Shown: positions 28,893-38,443 of the stretch, piece after piece
Layout: the number at the start of each line of letters is the position of its first letter
Numbering within the stretch: position 1 is the stretch's first letter
Assembly (NCBI RefSeq): GCF_900110695.1
Contig: NZ_FOEH01000002.1
Location: 248,001 to 312,000, forward strand
Source of the DNA: Virgibacillus subterraneus
GTDB lineage: Bacteria > Bacillota > Bacilli > Bacillales > Amphibacillaceae
Direction: 5' to 3'
Length of the DNA stretch: 64,000 nucleotides
Made by a program: the position numbers and the translations under genes
Notes under the pieces: generated by a model
The model's database searches: none
Told to the model about the DNA's origin: nothing
What the model saw: only the letters and a program-made list of their open reading frames with translations

Positions 28893-29834
28893 TTGAAATG
28901 GTCAGAAATATGCATTCATACGACTAATGAAGCTATTGAACCAATTTCTAATATTCTACATGAAACCGGATCCAGTGGTGTTGTTATTGAAGACCCGCTT
29001 GATTTGACTGCTGAACGTGATGATTTTTTTGGTGAGATATATGAATTAAATGTGGATGAATACCCAGAAGAGGGCGTCTATATAAAAGCATACTTACCAG
29101 TAAATAGTTTTTTGGGTGAAACAGTTAATGAAATTAAGCAGGCTATTAACAATTTAATGCTTTACGATATTAATTTAGGCAGAAACCAAATAACCTTAAG
29201 CGAAATACATGAAGAAGAATGGGCAACAGCATGGAAAAAATACTATAAACCAGTTAAAATCTCAAAAAAGATTACGATTATTCCAACTTGGGAAGACTAT
29301 GAGGCTGTATCGAGTGATGAAGTGATTATCGAGCTTGATCCAGGTATGGCGTTTGGTACTGGAACACATCCAACAACAGTTTTAAGTATTCAAGGTATAG
29401 AACGGTATATAGAAGAAAATGATAATGTAATAGATGTGGGCTGTGGTTCTGGAGTATTAAGTATTGCTGCAGGCTTATTGGGCGCCAAGGAAGTTTATGC
29501 ATTTGATTTGGATGAAATAGCAGTGAAGAGCACCAAATTGAATGCTAAGCTGAATAAGGTAGATAAAAAAATTGTCACGAAACAGAATAACCTTCTTGAT
29601 CGTGTGAGTATGAAAGCAGATATGATTGTTTCCAATATTTTAGCTGAGATAATCGTCAGGTTTGTGGAGGATGCATGGCATAATCTGAAAACGAACGGTA
29701 TATTTATTACATCCGGCATTATCCAAGCAAAGAAACAAATGGTGGTTGATAAATTGAACCAACAGGGTTTTCGAATTTTGGAAATAAATGAAATGGAAGA
29801 TTGGGTTTCTATAATAGCTAGAAAGAATCAATAG
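28893..29834 (+). CDS. prmA: Ribosomal protein L11 methyltransferase
   Basis: A 313-residue SAM-dependent methyltransferase that trimethylates ribosomal protein L11. After the TTG start the product begins MKWSEICIHTT, as in the family. The SAM site is VIDVGCGSGVLSIAAG (near residues 178-193), preceded by LDPGMAFGTGTHPTT and followed by MIVSNILAEII. Last part of the dnaJ-side cluster shared with rsmE and mtaB. Confidence 0.95.
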   Translation: MKWSEICIHTTNEAIEPISNILHETGSSGVVIEDPLDLTAERDDFFGEIYELNVDEYPEEGVYIKAYLPVNSFLGETVNEIKQAINNLMLYDINLGRNQITLSEIHEEEWATAWKKYYKPVKISKKITIIPTWEDYEAVSSDEVIIELDPGMAFGTGTHPTTVLSIQGIERYIEENDNVIDVGCGSGVLSIAAGLLGAKEVYAFDLDEIAVKSTKLNAKLNKVDKKIVTKQNNLLDRVSMKADMIVSNILAEIIVRFVEDAWHNLKTNGIFITSGIIQAKKQMVVDKLNQQGFRILEINEMEDWVSIIARKNQ

Positions 29835-29850
29835 AAAAGTGGTGCTTAGC

Positions 29851-30609
29851 TTGCAACGCTATTTTGTTCCTGAAACTAATTGGGGAAAAGATGAAGTTAT
29901 TATTAATGCAGATGATGCACATCATATAAATCGAGTGATGAGATTACAGGCCGGAGACAAAATCATATGTAATCACCCAGATGGTATAGCAGCAATATGT
30001 GAAATCACTTCATCAGGTAATGATGGTGTCCAGTTGGTTATAATGGAATGGTTGGAAGAGTCCTCTGAACTACCAATTGAAGTTACAATCGCTCAAGGAT
30101 TACCTAAAAGTGATAAGTTTGAATTGGTATTACAAAAAGGTACAGAACTTGGTGCAACTGCATTCACACCGATACAAGCAGAACGTTCTATAGTAGTTTG
30201 GGATGATAAAAAAGCCGAAAAGAAATTTAAACGATATTCAAAAATTGTCAAAGAAGCAAGTGAACAAAGTCACCGAACCAAAATACCACAAATTAATGAT
30301 GTAACAACCATAGAAAAGTTAATTGAAGAAAGTTCTAATTATGATAAAAAATTGTTTGCATATGAAGAAGAAGCAAAAACTTCAGAATTTCAATCATTTG
30401 GAACGATAATAAGTGAAATGGATTCTGGGAATCGAGTGTTAGTTTGTATCGGCCCAGAAGGTGGTTTCTCAGAAAAAGAGGCAGATCAATTAAAGCAGCA
30501 TGGTTTTACTTCCGTTCGGTTAGGCCCACGTATATTACGGACTGAAACTGCTTCTCTATATGTGTTAGCGAGTATTTCTTACCAATTTGAAGAATTGAGG
30601 TGCAGATAA
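29851..30609 (+). CDS. rsmE: 16S rRNA m3U1498 methyltransferase RsmE
   Basis: A 252-residue SPOUT methyltransferase. The N-terminal PUA-like domain starts QRYFVPE; the SPOUT knot is marked by IGPEGGFSEKE and LGPRILRTETASLYVLASI near the C-terminus. The TTG at 29851 gives the family N-terminus (MQRYF) with GGTG six bases upstream; GTGs at 29839 and 29842 are alternatives. It shares one base with mtaB. Confidence 0.93.
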   Translation: MQRYFVPETNWGKDEVIINADDAHHINRVMRLQAGDKIICNHPDGIAAICEITSSGNDGVQLVIMEWLEESSELPIEVTIAQGLPKSDKFELVLQKGTELGATAFTPIQAERSIVVWDDKKAEKKFKRYSKIVKEASEQSHRTKIPQINDVTTIEKLIEESSNYDKKLFAYEEEAKTSEFQSFGTIISEMDSGNRVLVCIGPEGGFSEKEADQLKQHGFTSVRLGPRILRTETASLYVLASISYQFEELRCR

Positions 30610-31961
30610 TGCCGACAGTAGCATTTCACACTTTAGGATGCAAAGTGAATCATTATGAGACTGAAGGAATTTGGAACATGTTTAAAGATAACGGTTATGA
30701 ACGTGTCGATTTTAATCATCAGTCTGATGTATATGTAATAAATACATGTACAGTGACAAACACAGGGGATAAAAAAAGCAGACAAGTAATCAGAAGAGCT
30801 GTCCGCAAAAACCCTGAAGCAGTTATTTGTGTAACAGGCTGCTATGCCCAAACCTCTCCAGGTGAGATAATGGAGATACCGGGTGTTGACGTTATTGTCG
30901 GGACACAAAACAGAAAACAAATGATTAACTACATTGAAGAACACCAAAAAACACGCGAACCGATTAATGGTGTAACAAATATAATGAAAAACCGTGTATT
31001 TGAGGAGATGGATGTACCTGAATTTACTGATCGTACACGCGCTTCACTAAAAATTCAAGAAGGATGCAACAATTTCTGTACGTTCTGTATTATTCCTTGG
31101 TCAAGAGGATTGTTACGGTCCAGAGACCCTGGAAATGTAGTATCACAAGCTCAGAATTTAGTTGACGCAGGGTATAAGGAAATTGTTTTAACCGGTATCC
31201 ATACTGCAGGATATGGGGAAGATATGAATGATTATAACTTTGCAAAACTACTTCATGAATTAGAAACGAATGTTGAGGGACTGAAACGGATTCGTATCTC
31301 ATCTATCGAGGCAAGCCAAATTACAGATGAAGTAATCGATGTACTTGATAAATCAACTAAAATTGTACGCCATTTGCACATTCCATTGCAATCAGGGTCT
31401 GATACTGTATTAAATCGTATGCGGAGAAAGTATTCTAGCGCATTTTATAAACAGAAGGTAGACAAGATTCGAAATGCTCTACCTGGCTTGGCAATCACAT
31501 CAGATGTAATCGTTGGCTTTCCGGGGGAAACGGATGAAGAGTTTATGGAAACTTACAACTTTATTAAAGATGTTGGCTATTCAGAACTGCACGTCTTTCC
31601 GTTTTCGAGACGGACGGGTACACCTGCGGCACGCATGAAAGATCAAGTTGATGAGGACGTAAAAAATGATCGTGTACATCAAATGATTGAACTTTCAAAC
31701 CAATTAGCAAAAGAGTATGCTTCAGACTATGAAAATGAAGTGCTGGAAGTTATACCGGAAGAACGTGTATCTGAAGAAAATACAGACTATTTGGTTGGCT
31801 ATACAGATAATTATTTAAAAGTGCGTTTCAAAGGTACACAGGATTTAATTGGAAAAATCGTTCGTATAAAGATAAATAAATCCGGCTATCCGTATAACGA
31901 AGGTACATTTGTCCGTGTTATGGAGAGTGCCACAAACTCAAATATTAAAGCCACTTCTTAA
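30609..31961 (+). CDS. mtaB: tRNA (N6-L-threonylcarbamoyladenosine37) methylthiotransferase
   Basis: A 450-residue methylthiotransferase (YqeV) that turns t6A37 into ms2t6A37 in ANN-decoding tRNAs. The N-terminal cluster cysteines lie in TLGCKVNHYET, INTCTVTN and VTGCYAQ; the radical SAM cluster is CNNFCTFC (near residues 147-154); a TRAM domain ends the protein. The ATG at 30609 follows GAGGTG and overlaps the rsmE stop. Confidence 0.95.
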   Translation: MPTVAFHTLGCKVNHYETEGIWNMFKDNGYERVDFNHQSDVYVINTCTVTNTGDKKSRQVIRRAVRKNPEAVICVTGCYAQTSPGEIMEIPGVDVIVGTQNRKQMINYIEEHQKTREPINGVTNIMKNRVFEEMDVPEFTDRTRASLKIQEGCNNFCTFCIIPWSRGLLRSRDPGNVVSQAQNLVDAGYKEIVLTGIHTAGYGEDMNDYNFAKLLHELETNVEGLKRIRISSIEASQITDEVIDVLDKSTKIVRHLHIPLQSGSDTVLNRMRRKYSSAFYKQKVDKIRNALPGLAITSDVIVGFPGETDEEFMETYNFIKDVGYSELHVFPFSRRTGTPAARMKDQVDEDVKNDRVHQMIELSNQLAKEYASDYENEVLEVIPEERVSEENTDYLVGYTDNYLKVRFKGTQDLIGKIVRIKINKSGYPYNEGTFVRVMESATNSNIKATS

Positions 31962-32048
31962 ATCGAACACTCATGTTTTATAAATCATTATGCAAGATAA
32001 ATAGGATTTAATTTAGTAGGTACAACCATATATGAAAGGAAGAGATAC

Positions 32049-32720
32049 ATGAATATGGATTTAGCAAAATATATTGATCACACCCAATTAAAGCCAGATA
32101 CAAAAAAAGAGAAGATTGCCCAGATTGTAAAAGAAGCAAGTGAAAACGGTTTTGCTTCGGTTTGTGTTAATCCGTATTGGGTACCTTTTTGTTACGAGAA
32201 TTTAAAGAATACTGAAGTTAAAGTGTGTACTGTTATTGGCTTCCCATTAGGAGCTACATCTACAGAAACAAAAGTGTTTGAAACAAAGCAAGCTATTAAA
32301 GATGGGGCAACAGAAGTGGATATGGTTATTAACGTTGGGGAATTAAAGTCGAACAATGATGAAGCAGTTAAAAATGATATTAAATCTGTAGTTGAAGCTG
32401 CAGAAGGGAATGCGCTAACAAAGGTTATTATTGAGACTTCATTGTTGACCGATGATGAAAAAGTACGAGCTTGCCAATTTGCTAAACAGGCTGGAGCAGA
32501 TTTTGTGAAAACTTCCACAGGATTTTCTGGTGGTGGTGCATCTGCTCATGATATTAAGCTTATGCGTGAAGCAGTTGGAAGCGAAATGGGCGTTAAGGCG
32601 TCAGGCGGTATTCGTGATCTTGAATCCACAAAAGCCATGATCGATGCGGGTGCCACTAGGATTGGTGCTAGTGCAGGTGTTGATATAATTGCTGGAAATA
32701 AAGGGGCAGATAATTATTAG
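32049..32720 (+). CDS. deoC: Deoxyribose-phosphate aldolase
   Basis: A 223-residue class I aldolase that splits 2-deoxyribose 5-phosphate into glyceraldehyde 3-phosphate and acetaldehyde. The Schiff-base lysine is in FVKTSTGF (near residues 151-158), and [10 protein letters not shown] supplies the second active-site Lys. It is not part of this cluster in B. subtilis, so its position is lineage-specific. The stop codon is the first part of repeat R6 (read as TTAG). Confidence 0.95.
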   Translation: MNMDLAKYIDHTQLKPDTKKEKIAQIVKEASENGFASVCVNPYWVPFCYENLKNTEVKVCTVIGFPLGATSTETKVFETKQAIKDGATEVDMVINVGELKSNNDEAVKNDIKSVVEAAEGNALTKVIIETSLLTDDEKVRACQFAKQAGADFVKTSTGFSGGGASAHDIKLMREAVGSEMGVKASGGIRDLESTKAMIDAGATRIGASAGVDIIAGNKGADNY

Positions 32721-32860
32721 AAAACGTAGCATATCGATAAAGTTTTTTTTATGAAAGCGTGATTTTGCTTTATTAGAACTCTATCTACTTTGTAGTACAG
32801 CTTAATGGTGCAAGCCTTAGTTTCACTTAGGCTGTAAGAAAGTATTTTATTACTTTGTAA
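32717..32860 (-). repeat. Interspersed repeat copy R6 (long form, degenerate)
   Basis: A diverged long-form copy in minus orientation. TTAGAAAAC matches the complemented right end, CAAGCCTTAG and CACTTAGGCTGTAAGAAAGTA match the core and left end. It begins within the deoC stop codon. The rest of the 32721-33139 gap holds AT-rich DNA, then the rpsU promoter. Confidence 0.75.
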
Positions 32861-33040
32861 AAAAAAAGACATTTTTAAACAGCTATGAAGTTAATTGGGA
32901 TATCTAATGTAATATCACTTATTCAGGTTAATTTTCAGTCTGCCTTTTTTTCATAGTAGATGGTGGCGCGGACTCGGCTGCCATATTGGTTTCTTAACTG
33001 TTTATTATAAATTTATATGTATATAAGTACTATTTTTAAG

Positions 33041-33069
33041 TTGACCTGTAAGTGGGGTTATATTATAAT
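33041..33069 (+). promoter_or_regulatory. Sigma-A promoter of rpsU
   Basis: TTGACC (33041-33046), exactly 17 bases, TATAAT (33064-33069). The start would be near 33076. Confidence 0.8.
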
Positions 33070-33075
33070 TGGCAG

Positions 33076-33117
33076 AGACATGAGATATTATCCATGTCTG
33101 TACATTTTTGTTTTTTG
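33076..33117 (+). other. Hairpin plus U-tract at the 5' end of the rpsU transcript
   Basis: AGACATG (33076-33082) pairs perfectly with CATGTCT (33093-33099), followed by ATTTTTGTTTTTT. The stem begins at the predicted first transcribed base and lies about 20 bases before the ribosome site. It could stabilise the mRNA or attenuate it. Confidence 0.5.
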
Positions 33118-33139
33118 CTTCGGAGGGAGGGAAATTAGC

Positions 33140-33316
33140 ATGTCAAATACAACTCGCATTCGTAAAAACGAGAACCTTGAGGATGCTCTTCGTCGCTTTA
33201 AGCGTAGTGTGTCAAAAAGTGGTACACTACAGGAATATCGTAAGCGTGAACACTATGAAAAGCCTAGCGTTAAACGCAAGAAGAAGTCTGAAGCTGCTAG
33301 AAAGCGTAAATTCTAA
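33140..33316 (+). CDS. rpsU: 30S ribosomal protein S21 (bS21)
   Basis: A 58-residue, very basic protein beginning [20 protein letters not shown] and ending with the conserved [14 protein letters not shown] tail. It joins the 30S platform near the anti-Shine-Dalgarno region. ATG 33140 follows CGGAGGGAGGG; a longer reading from 33017 would span the promoter and is rejected. The neighbour yqeY is the usual partner. Confidence 0.96.
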   Translation: MSNTTRIRKNENLEDALRRFKRSVSKSGTLQEYRKREHYEKPSVKRKKKSEAARKRKF

Positions 33317-33331
33317 AGAGGGTGCAAGAGC

Positions 33332-33778
33332 ATGACAATATTAGAACAGCTAAACCAAGATATGAAGCAAGCCATGAAAAAGAAGGATAAAGACACCCTT
33401 GGTGTTGTTCGAATGGTTAAAGCTTCACTACAAAATGAATCGATAAAACTTGGTAATAAAGAACTTTCTGAAGACGAAGAATTAACTGTTCTATCCAAAG
33501 AGTTAAAACAAAGGAAAGATTCCCTCCAAGAGTTTAAATCAGTTGGACGCGATGATCTTGTTAAAAAACTTGAAATTGAAATCAATATTTTACAAGAATA
33601 TATGCCAGAACAGATATCAGAAGATGAGTTAGAGGCATTAGTTCAGTCTACGATTCAGGAAGTAAATGCAACTTCCAAAAAAGATATGGGGAAAGTTATG
33701 AGTGCAATCATGCCTAAAGTTAAGGGTCAGGCTGATGGTGCACAAATTAACAGGCTTGTTCAAAAAAATTTAAATTAA
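33332..33778 (+). CDS. yqeY: GatB/YqeY domain protein
   Basis: A 148-residue protein homologous to the C-terminal tRNA-binding domain of GatB. It begins [20 protein letters not shown] and carries [15 protein letters not shown] and [20 protein letters not shown], typical of the family. The precise role of stand-alone YqeY is unknown; tRNA binding is inferred. It lies 15 bases after rpsU and ends at a clear terminator. Confidence 0.93.
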   Translation: MTILEQLNQDMKQAMKKKDKDTLGVVRMVKASLQNESIKLGNKELSEDEELTVLSKELKQRKDSLQEFKSVGRDDLVKKLEIEINILQEYMPEQISEDELEALVQSTIQEVNATSKKDMGKVMSAIMPKVKGQADGAQINRLVQKNLN

Positions 33779-33788
33779 TTAGTAATAT

Positions 33789-33820
33789 AAAAGGCCTTGT
33801 CAGATTTGACGAGGCTTTTT
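33789..33820 (+). terminator. Terminator of rpsU-yqeY
   Basis: AAAAGGCCTTGTC pairs with GACGAGGCTTTTT (one bulge), with the T-run at its end. Confidence 0.85.
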
Positions 33821-33890
33821 CATTTAACTTTTTTAGAAATACACCATCTTTTGACCTAATTGTGATACTATTTAACTAATATGGCTGAAA

Positions 33891-33917
33891 TGAAACCATT
33901 TACATTTATGAATCGTA
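33891..33917 (+). promoter_or_regulatory. Sigma-W-type promoter of the yqeZ-floA operon
   Basis: TGAAAC (33891-33896), 17 bases, CGTA (33914-33917), then TGTAAA. This matches the sigma-W pattern TGAAAC-N16/17-CGTA. The homologous operon yqeZ-yqfA(floA)-yqfB is sigma-W controlled in B. subtilis, so the envelope-stress regulation appears conserved. Confidence 0.75.
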
Positions 33918-33956
33918 TGTAAAAATGAAGGTAAAATAGAAAGGGGGGGATGCTGT

Positions 33957-35291
33957 GTGCCTGTTAATAGACTTAAGCAATACATAATTTTAGTGCTTGT
34001 ATTTTTTATATCAGCGTCACTGTTTAGCGCAATTTCAGTAATTAAAGCACAAAACAATGGTAGCGGAAAGGTAGTCTATGTTATTCCGATAGAAAATGAA
34101 GTGGAACGTGGACTTGAAGCCTTTCTTTCACGAACTACAAAAGAGGCGGAAGCAAAAGGTGCGGATCATATAATATTTGAAATCGATACACCTGGGGGAA
34201 GAGTGGATTCTGCAAGACAAATTGCAGAACTGCTACAGGATCTTGAGCTACCTACTACTTCCTTTGTTATTAATCAGGCATTGTCAGCAGGTTCTTATAT
34301 TGCATTAAACACAGATAATATCTATATGAAACCACAAGCCAACATGGGAGCTAGTGGAGTGATTAATCAGGATGGAACTGCGGCAGATAAAAAGGCAGAA
34401 TCCGCATGGCTAAGTGCAATGAAAAGTGCAGCTGAGTCAAAAGGAAGGGATAAGTTATATGCGGCTGCAATGGCAGATCCGAGTATAGATCTCCCGGAAT
34501 ATGGTGCTGAGAAAGGTAAGTATCTTACACTGGATCCTGAATCAGCTGTTAAGGTTGGTTATTCAAAAGCCACTGTTCAAGATCGGACAGAAATGTTGAA
34601 CGACTTAGGGCTGAGCAATGCAACTATTATTGAGAAAGAACCCACAATATCTGAAAATATAGCTAGATTCATAACTAACCCGGTTGTAGTCCCTATATTA
34701 TTGTCCATAGCAAGTCTTGGGTTGATTGTGGAGTTGTATTCACCTGGTTTTGGTATACCAGGTATAATGGGATTGCTATCGTTAATTTTGTTCTTCTATG
34801 GACATGTAGTTGCAGGTCTGGCAGGAATGGAAGCCATTATTTTATTAATCTTAGGCTTAGTATTGATAATTGCAGAGTTCTTTGTTCCTGGAGGAATTGC
34901 AGGATTGCTTGGTGTTGCTTCTGTAGTTGGTTCATTGATTATATCAGGACAGGATATTGGTCATATGTCAATGAGCATTGGTATTGCATTTATAGTAGCT
35001 ATAATTGCTTCTATTATATTGTTTAAAACGATGGGAATGGAAAAAGGGTTTTTTCGCCATATTATATTAAAGGACCAGACATCAACAGAGCTTGGGTATG
35101 TTTCCACTGTAAATAGGTTGGAATTAATTGGGTTGGAAGGTGTAACGGTAACTCAGTTACGTCCATCAGGTACAGCTATACTTGATGATGAACGCTTAGA
35201 TGTTGTATCAGAAGGAGGGTTTATTCAGAGTAATAGGCCAGTAAAGGTGGTTAAGGTAGAAGGAGTTCGAGTGGTAGTTAGAGAAGTATAA
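33957..35291 (+). CDS. yqeZ: NfeD-family membrane serine protease YqeZ
   Basis: A 444-residue membrane protein. A signal-anchor (residues 8-30) is followed by a ClpP/crotonase-fold protease domain (EIDTPGGRVDSARQI, then NQALSAGSYIAL with the nucleophile Ser region), about four transmembrane helices (GLIVELYSPGFGIPGIMG) and a C-terminal OB fold. Such proteins pair with flotillins; floA follows. GTG 33957 has AAGGGGGGG upstream. Confidence 0.93.
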   Translation: MPVNRLKQYIILVLVFFISASLFSAISVIKAQNNGSGKVVYVIPIENEVERGLEAFLSRTTKEAEAKGADHIIFEIDTPGGRVDSARQIAELLQDLELPTTSFVINQALSAGSYIALNTDNIYMKPQANMGASGVINQDGTAADKKAESAWLSAMKSAAESKGRDKLYAAAMADPSIDLPEYGAEKGKYLTLDPESAVKVGYSKATVQDRTEMLNDLGLSNATIIEKEPTISENIARFITNPVVVPILLSIASLGLIVELYSPGFGIPGIMGLLSLILFFYGHVVAGLAGMEAIILLILGLVLIIAEFFVPGGIAGLLGVASVVGSLIISGQDIGHMSMSIGIAFIVAIIASIILFKTMGMEKGFFRHIILKDQTSTELGYVSTVNRLELIGLEGVTVTQLRPSGTAILDDERLDVVSEGGFIQSNRPVKVVKVEGVRVVVREV

Positions 35292-35319
35292 TATAAAAAG
35301 ATTTATAGGAGGAATTTAA

Positions 35320-36315
35320 ATGGAATTACAAGAACTTATGCCGGTAATAATAATTGCGGTAATATTAATTGTTGTTGCAGTATTATTTACATTTATTCCA
35401 GTAATGTTATGGATTAGTGCCTTAGCTGCTGGTGTTAAAGTAGGTATCTTCACACTTGTTGGTATGCGATTACGTCGGGTTGTACCTTCAAGAGTAATCA
35501 ATCCGTTAATTAAGGCACATAAAGCAGGATTAGAATTAACTACAAATCAGCTGGAAAGTCATTACTTAGCAGGTGGTAATGTAGATAGAGTAGTAAACGC
35601 ACTTATCGCTGCACATAGAGCAAATATTGAACTATCCTTCGAAAGAGGAGCAGCAATTGATTTAGCAGGTCGTGATGTACTAGAAGCTGTTCAAATGAGT
35701 GTTAATCCAAAGGTAATTGAAACGCCATTTATTGCAGGTATCGCGATGGATGGTATTGAAGTGAAAGCAAAAGCTCGTATTACGGTACGTGCAAATATTG
35801 ACCGCCTTGTCGGTGGTGCTGGAGAAGAAACAGTAATTGCCCGTGTAGGTGAAGGCGTTGTAAGTACAATTGGTAGTTCAGAAGCACATACAAAAGTGCT
35901 GGAAAACCCTGATTCAATCTCACAAAATGTTCTAAGCAAAGGATTGGATGCAGGAACAGCATTTGAAATTTTATCAATTGATATTGCTGATGTTGATATC
36001 GGCAAGAATATCGGAGCTATTCTGCAAACAGATCAAGCTGAAGCGGATAAAAATATTGCTCAGGCTAAAGCGGAAGAAAGAAGAGCGATGGCTGTTGCAC
36101 AAGAGCAGGAAATGGTTGCTCGAGTTGAAGAGATGCGTGCAAAAGTTGTTGAAGCAGAGGCGGATGTTCCACTTGCGCTTGCGGAAGCACTACGGTCCGG
36201 AAATCTTGGTGTAATGGATTATATGAACTATAAAAATATTGATGCTGATACAGATATGCGCGGTACAATTGGAAAATTGTCTGATAATGAAAAAGAAGAC
36301 AATGACAATAAATAA
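35320..36315 (+). CDS. floA: Flotillin-like protein FloA
   Basis: A 331-residue scaffold protein of functional membrane microdomains (YqfA). Two hydrophobic N-terminal segments (to about residue 45) lead to the conserved [20 protein letters not shown] and [20 protein letters not shown], then an Ala/Glu-rich coiled coil (residues 235-290). AGGAGG lies upstream. It forms a stress operon with yqeZ and the next gene. Confidence 0.95.
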   Translation: MELQELMPVIIIAVILIVVAVLFTFIPVMLWISALAAGVKVGIFTLVGMRLRRVVPSRVINPLIKAHKAGLELTTNQLESHYLAGGNVDRVVNALIAAHRANIELSFERGAAIDLAGRDVLEAVQMSVNPKVIETPFIAGIAMDGIEVKAKARITVRANIDRLVGGAGEETVIARVGEGVVSTIGSSEAHTKVLENPDSISQNVLSKGLDAGTAFEILSIDIADVDIGKNIGAILQTDQAEADKNIAQAKAEERRAMAVAQEQEMVARVEEMRAKVVEAEADVPLALAEALRSGNLGVMDYMNYKNIDADTDMRGTIGKLSDNEKEDNDNK

Positions 36316-36342
36316 TGTATTAGAGGATACAGGAGGGTTATT

Positions 36343-36816
36343 ATGGATGTCATTCTTATAATCCTTGCAATTATTGGGGGACTTGCAGGTTTTTTAAAAG
36401 ATAAGTCTGATACTAATTCCAATAAACAAAAACGAACAGCTAGTTCACCTAGACCTTCACCGGCTCCTTTCGGTGGGGCCGGTGAAACAGTCAGTAATAA
36501 TCAGCCACAAAGTACAGTAGCCAAAACGTCAATTGAAGAACAACAGCAAGAACAACGCGAACGCTTGGCTGACCGTATGAATACAGATACACAAAAAGCA
36601 CTGGATGAACGTAAACATGATGCAATTATTACTGACAATAGTGAGAATAGGGAACCTGACAGAGAATTATCTGCTGAACAAAAAAGATTTAAAAGACGGA
36701 TAAAAAATAACTTGAATCAAAAAGGTTTAGTAAACGGCGTTATTATGGCAGAGGTTTTAGGCTCTCCTAGAGCAACCAAGCCATATCAAAGTGTTGTAAA
36801 GCAACGAAGAAAATGA
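36343..36816 (+). CDS. Hypothetical membrane-anchored protein, third gene of the yqeZ-floA operon
   Basis: A 157-residue protein with one N-terminal hydrophobic helix (VILIILAIIGGLAGFLK), then a hydrophilic, Gln/Glu/Arg-rich and Pro-containing region likely to be partly disordered, and a basic tail. B. subtilis has yqfB at this position; I cannot assert homology. AGGAGGG precedes the ATG and a terminator follows, so it is the last gene of the sigma-W-type operon. Confidence 0.75.
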   Translation: MDVILIILAIIGGLAGFLKDKSDTNSNKQKRTASSPRPSPAPFGGAGETVSNNQPQSTVAKTSIEEQQQEQRERLADRMNTDTQKALDERKHDAIITDNSENREPDRELSAEQKRFKRRIKNNLNQKGLVNGVIMAEVLGSPRATKPYQSVVKQRRK

Positions 36817-36827
36817 CTAACTTAAAT

Positions 36828-36884
36828 AAAGAACCACTATCTAATGAGCTATAGATGCTTATGCCGGTAGTGGTTCTTTTTTTT
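36828..36884 (+). terminator. Terminator of the yqeZ-floA operon
   Basis: AAGAACCACTA (from 36829) pairs perfectly with TAGTGGTTCTT (to 36878), followed by a run of Ts. The loop is unusually long, about 28 bases. Confidence 0.75.
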
Positions 36885-36938
36885 GTTCTTATCCTGTCGG
36901 TGATTTCATAAATATGTATGTGAGAGGGGGCCACATCA

Positions 36939-37220
36939 GTGAAGAAATGGCAACAACGAATTGGTCCATGGTTAATGAATCATCTTGCGCTTCCAACTGA
37001 TGTCATGTTGGAGCTGCCGCGGATAACAATGATTGGTCAAATTCATGTTTATATTGAGAATCATAAAGGACTTATTGTTTACTCAGATACCGAATTGAAG
37101 CTTAAAACCAATAAGGGTTATATACAGATTTCAGGATCATCTTTTGTATTGAAAATGATGCTGCCTGAAGAAATATTACTGGAAGGATTGATAACTGAAG
37201 TCAAATTTATTCCAGATTAA
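36939..37220 (+). CDS. yqfC: Sporulation protein YqfC
   Basis: A 93-residue YqfC/YabP-family protein. The central segment LPTDVMLELPRITMIGQIHV (residues 18-37) and LPEEILLEGLITEV near the end match B. subtilis YqfC closely. Family members are sporulation proteins of the mother cell; the molecular function is unknown. GTG start with GAGAGGGGG upstream. I could not find a clean sigma-E promoter. The partner yqfD follows. Confidence 0.93.
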   Translation: MKKWQQRIGPWLMNHLALPTDVMLELPRITMIGQIHVYIENHKGLIVYSDTELKLKTNKGYIQISGSSFVLKMMLPEEILLEGLITEVKFIPD

Positions 37221-37238
37221 AATATTAAGGAGGAGGAC

Positions 37239-38441
37239 ATGAAACATATTCAAGGTTCATTTATTACTGGATACATGACTATTTTAATCAAGGGAAGAAA
37301 TCCAGAACTTTTCTTTCAATTTTGTATCGATCAAGGTATTACAGTTTGGAATATTAAAAAAGTATCCGAGAATGCATGTAAAGGTAACGTCAAATTAAGT
37401 GATATTGATATATTGAAGGATATTAAACGTCGGACAAGTTATAAACTAACTTTTATAAACAAAAGAGGTTTACCATTTTTATTTAAACAATATACTCGTA
37501 AAAAAGAAGTTATGGTTGGGTTGTTGTTAAGTATCATGCTTATTTTCTTTCTATCTAATATAATTTGGGAAGTTAAGATAATAGGTGTACCAAAAGATAT
37601 AGAGGAAAAAATAAGTGAACAACTGACTGAATACGGAATTCATCAGGGTGCATGGACTTTTACACTGGATCCACCTAGTGAAGTGCAACAACAATTAGTA
37701 AATGATGTACCTGAATTACTGTGGGTTGGAGTGCACCAAAAAGGGACATCCTATGTTCTTGAAGGTGTAGAAAAAACGATAGTAAAAGAAGAGGAAGTAC
37801 AAGGTCCTCGAAATTTAGTAGCTACAAAAAAAGGCGTAATTCAAAAAATGTATGTATCTAAAGGACTCCCAAAAGTTCAAGTCAATGACTATGTTGAACC
37901 TGGACAGGTACTTGTTTCAGGAAAGCTTAATTTTGACGATAGCAAAGAGGACAAAAAATATGATTTAGTAGCTGCTGAAGGAGAAATAATTGCGAAGACA
38001 TGGTATGAAACAGAAGTGACCATTCCGTTAGAAGCTAATCATGAACTATTGACAGGAAATCGTGAGAGTAAATATCATTTAAGTATCAATGAATTCGAGC
38101 TACCTGTATGGGGATTCAGTTCACCTGATTTTAATGATATTCATCGAGAAAGAAATGAAAGAGACCTTTATTTTTTGAAGTGGAAGCTTCCTGTTAAAAT
38201 AATTGAAACTATTTTAAGTGAAAAAAGGTATAATAAAATAGAGAGAAGTAAAAATGAAGCGATTGATATTGGAATTCAACAAGCAAAAAACGAGTTACAG
38301 TTGCAACTGGGACCTGATGCGAGAATTGTTTCTGAAAAAGTTTTGCATGAAACAATTGAGAATGGTAAAGTAAAACTAATCTTATATATGGCTGTGGAAG
38401 AAAATATTGTAAAAGAGGAATCAATAGATCAAGGAGATTGA
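37239..38441 (+). CDS. yqfD: Sporulation protein YqfD
   Basis: A 400-residue protein related to stage IV sporulation factors. A soluble N-terminal part contains RRTSYKLTFINKRGLPF; a transmembrane helix (MVGLLLSIMLIFFLSNIIWEV, about residues 90-110) is followed by a large domain predicted to lie outside the membrane (LLWVGVHQKGTSYVLEGVEK). Known members are made during sporulation. AGGAGG precedes the ATG; phoH begins directly after it. Confidence 0.93.
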   Translation: MKHIQGSFITGYMTILIKGRNPELFFQFCIDQGITVWNIKKVSENACKGNVKLSDIDILKDIKRRTSYKLTFINKRGLPFLFKQYTRKKEVMVGLLLSIMLIFFLSNIIWEVKIIGVPKDIEEKISEQLTEYGIHQGAWTFTLDPPSEVQQQLVNDVPELLWVGVHQKGTSYVLEGVEKTIVKEEEVQGPRNLVATKKGVIQKMYVSKGLPKVQVNDYVEPGQVLVSGKLNFDDSKEDKKYDLVAAEGEIIAKTWYETEVTIPLEANHELLTGNRESKYHLSINEFELPVWGFSSPDFNDIHRERNERDLYFLKWKLPVKIIETILSEKRYNKIERSKNEAIDIGIQQAKNELQLQLGPDARIVSEKVLHETIENGKVKLILYMAVEENIVKEESIDQGD

Positions 38442-38443
38442 TT

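Noticed and set aside
36884-36938. Sigma-E promoter for yqfCD (CATAAATA)
   Set aside because: The -10 lacks the final T and no -35 match is found at the expected distance.
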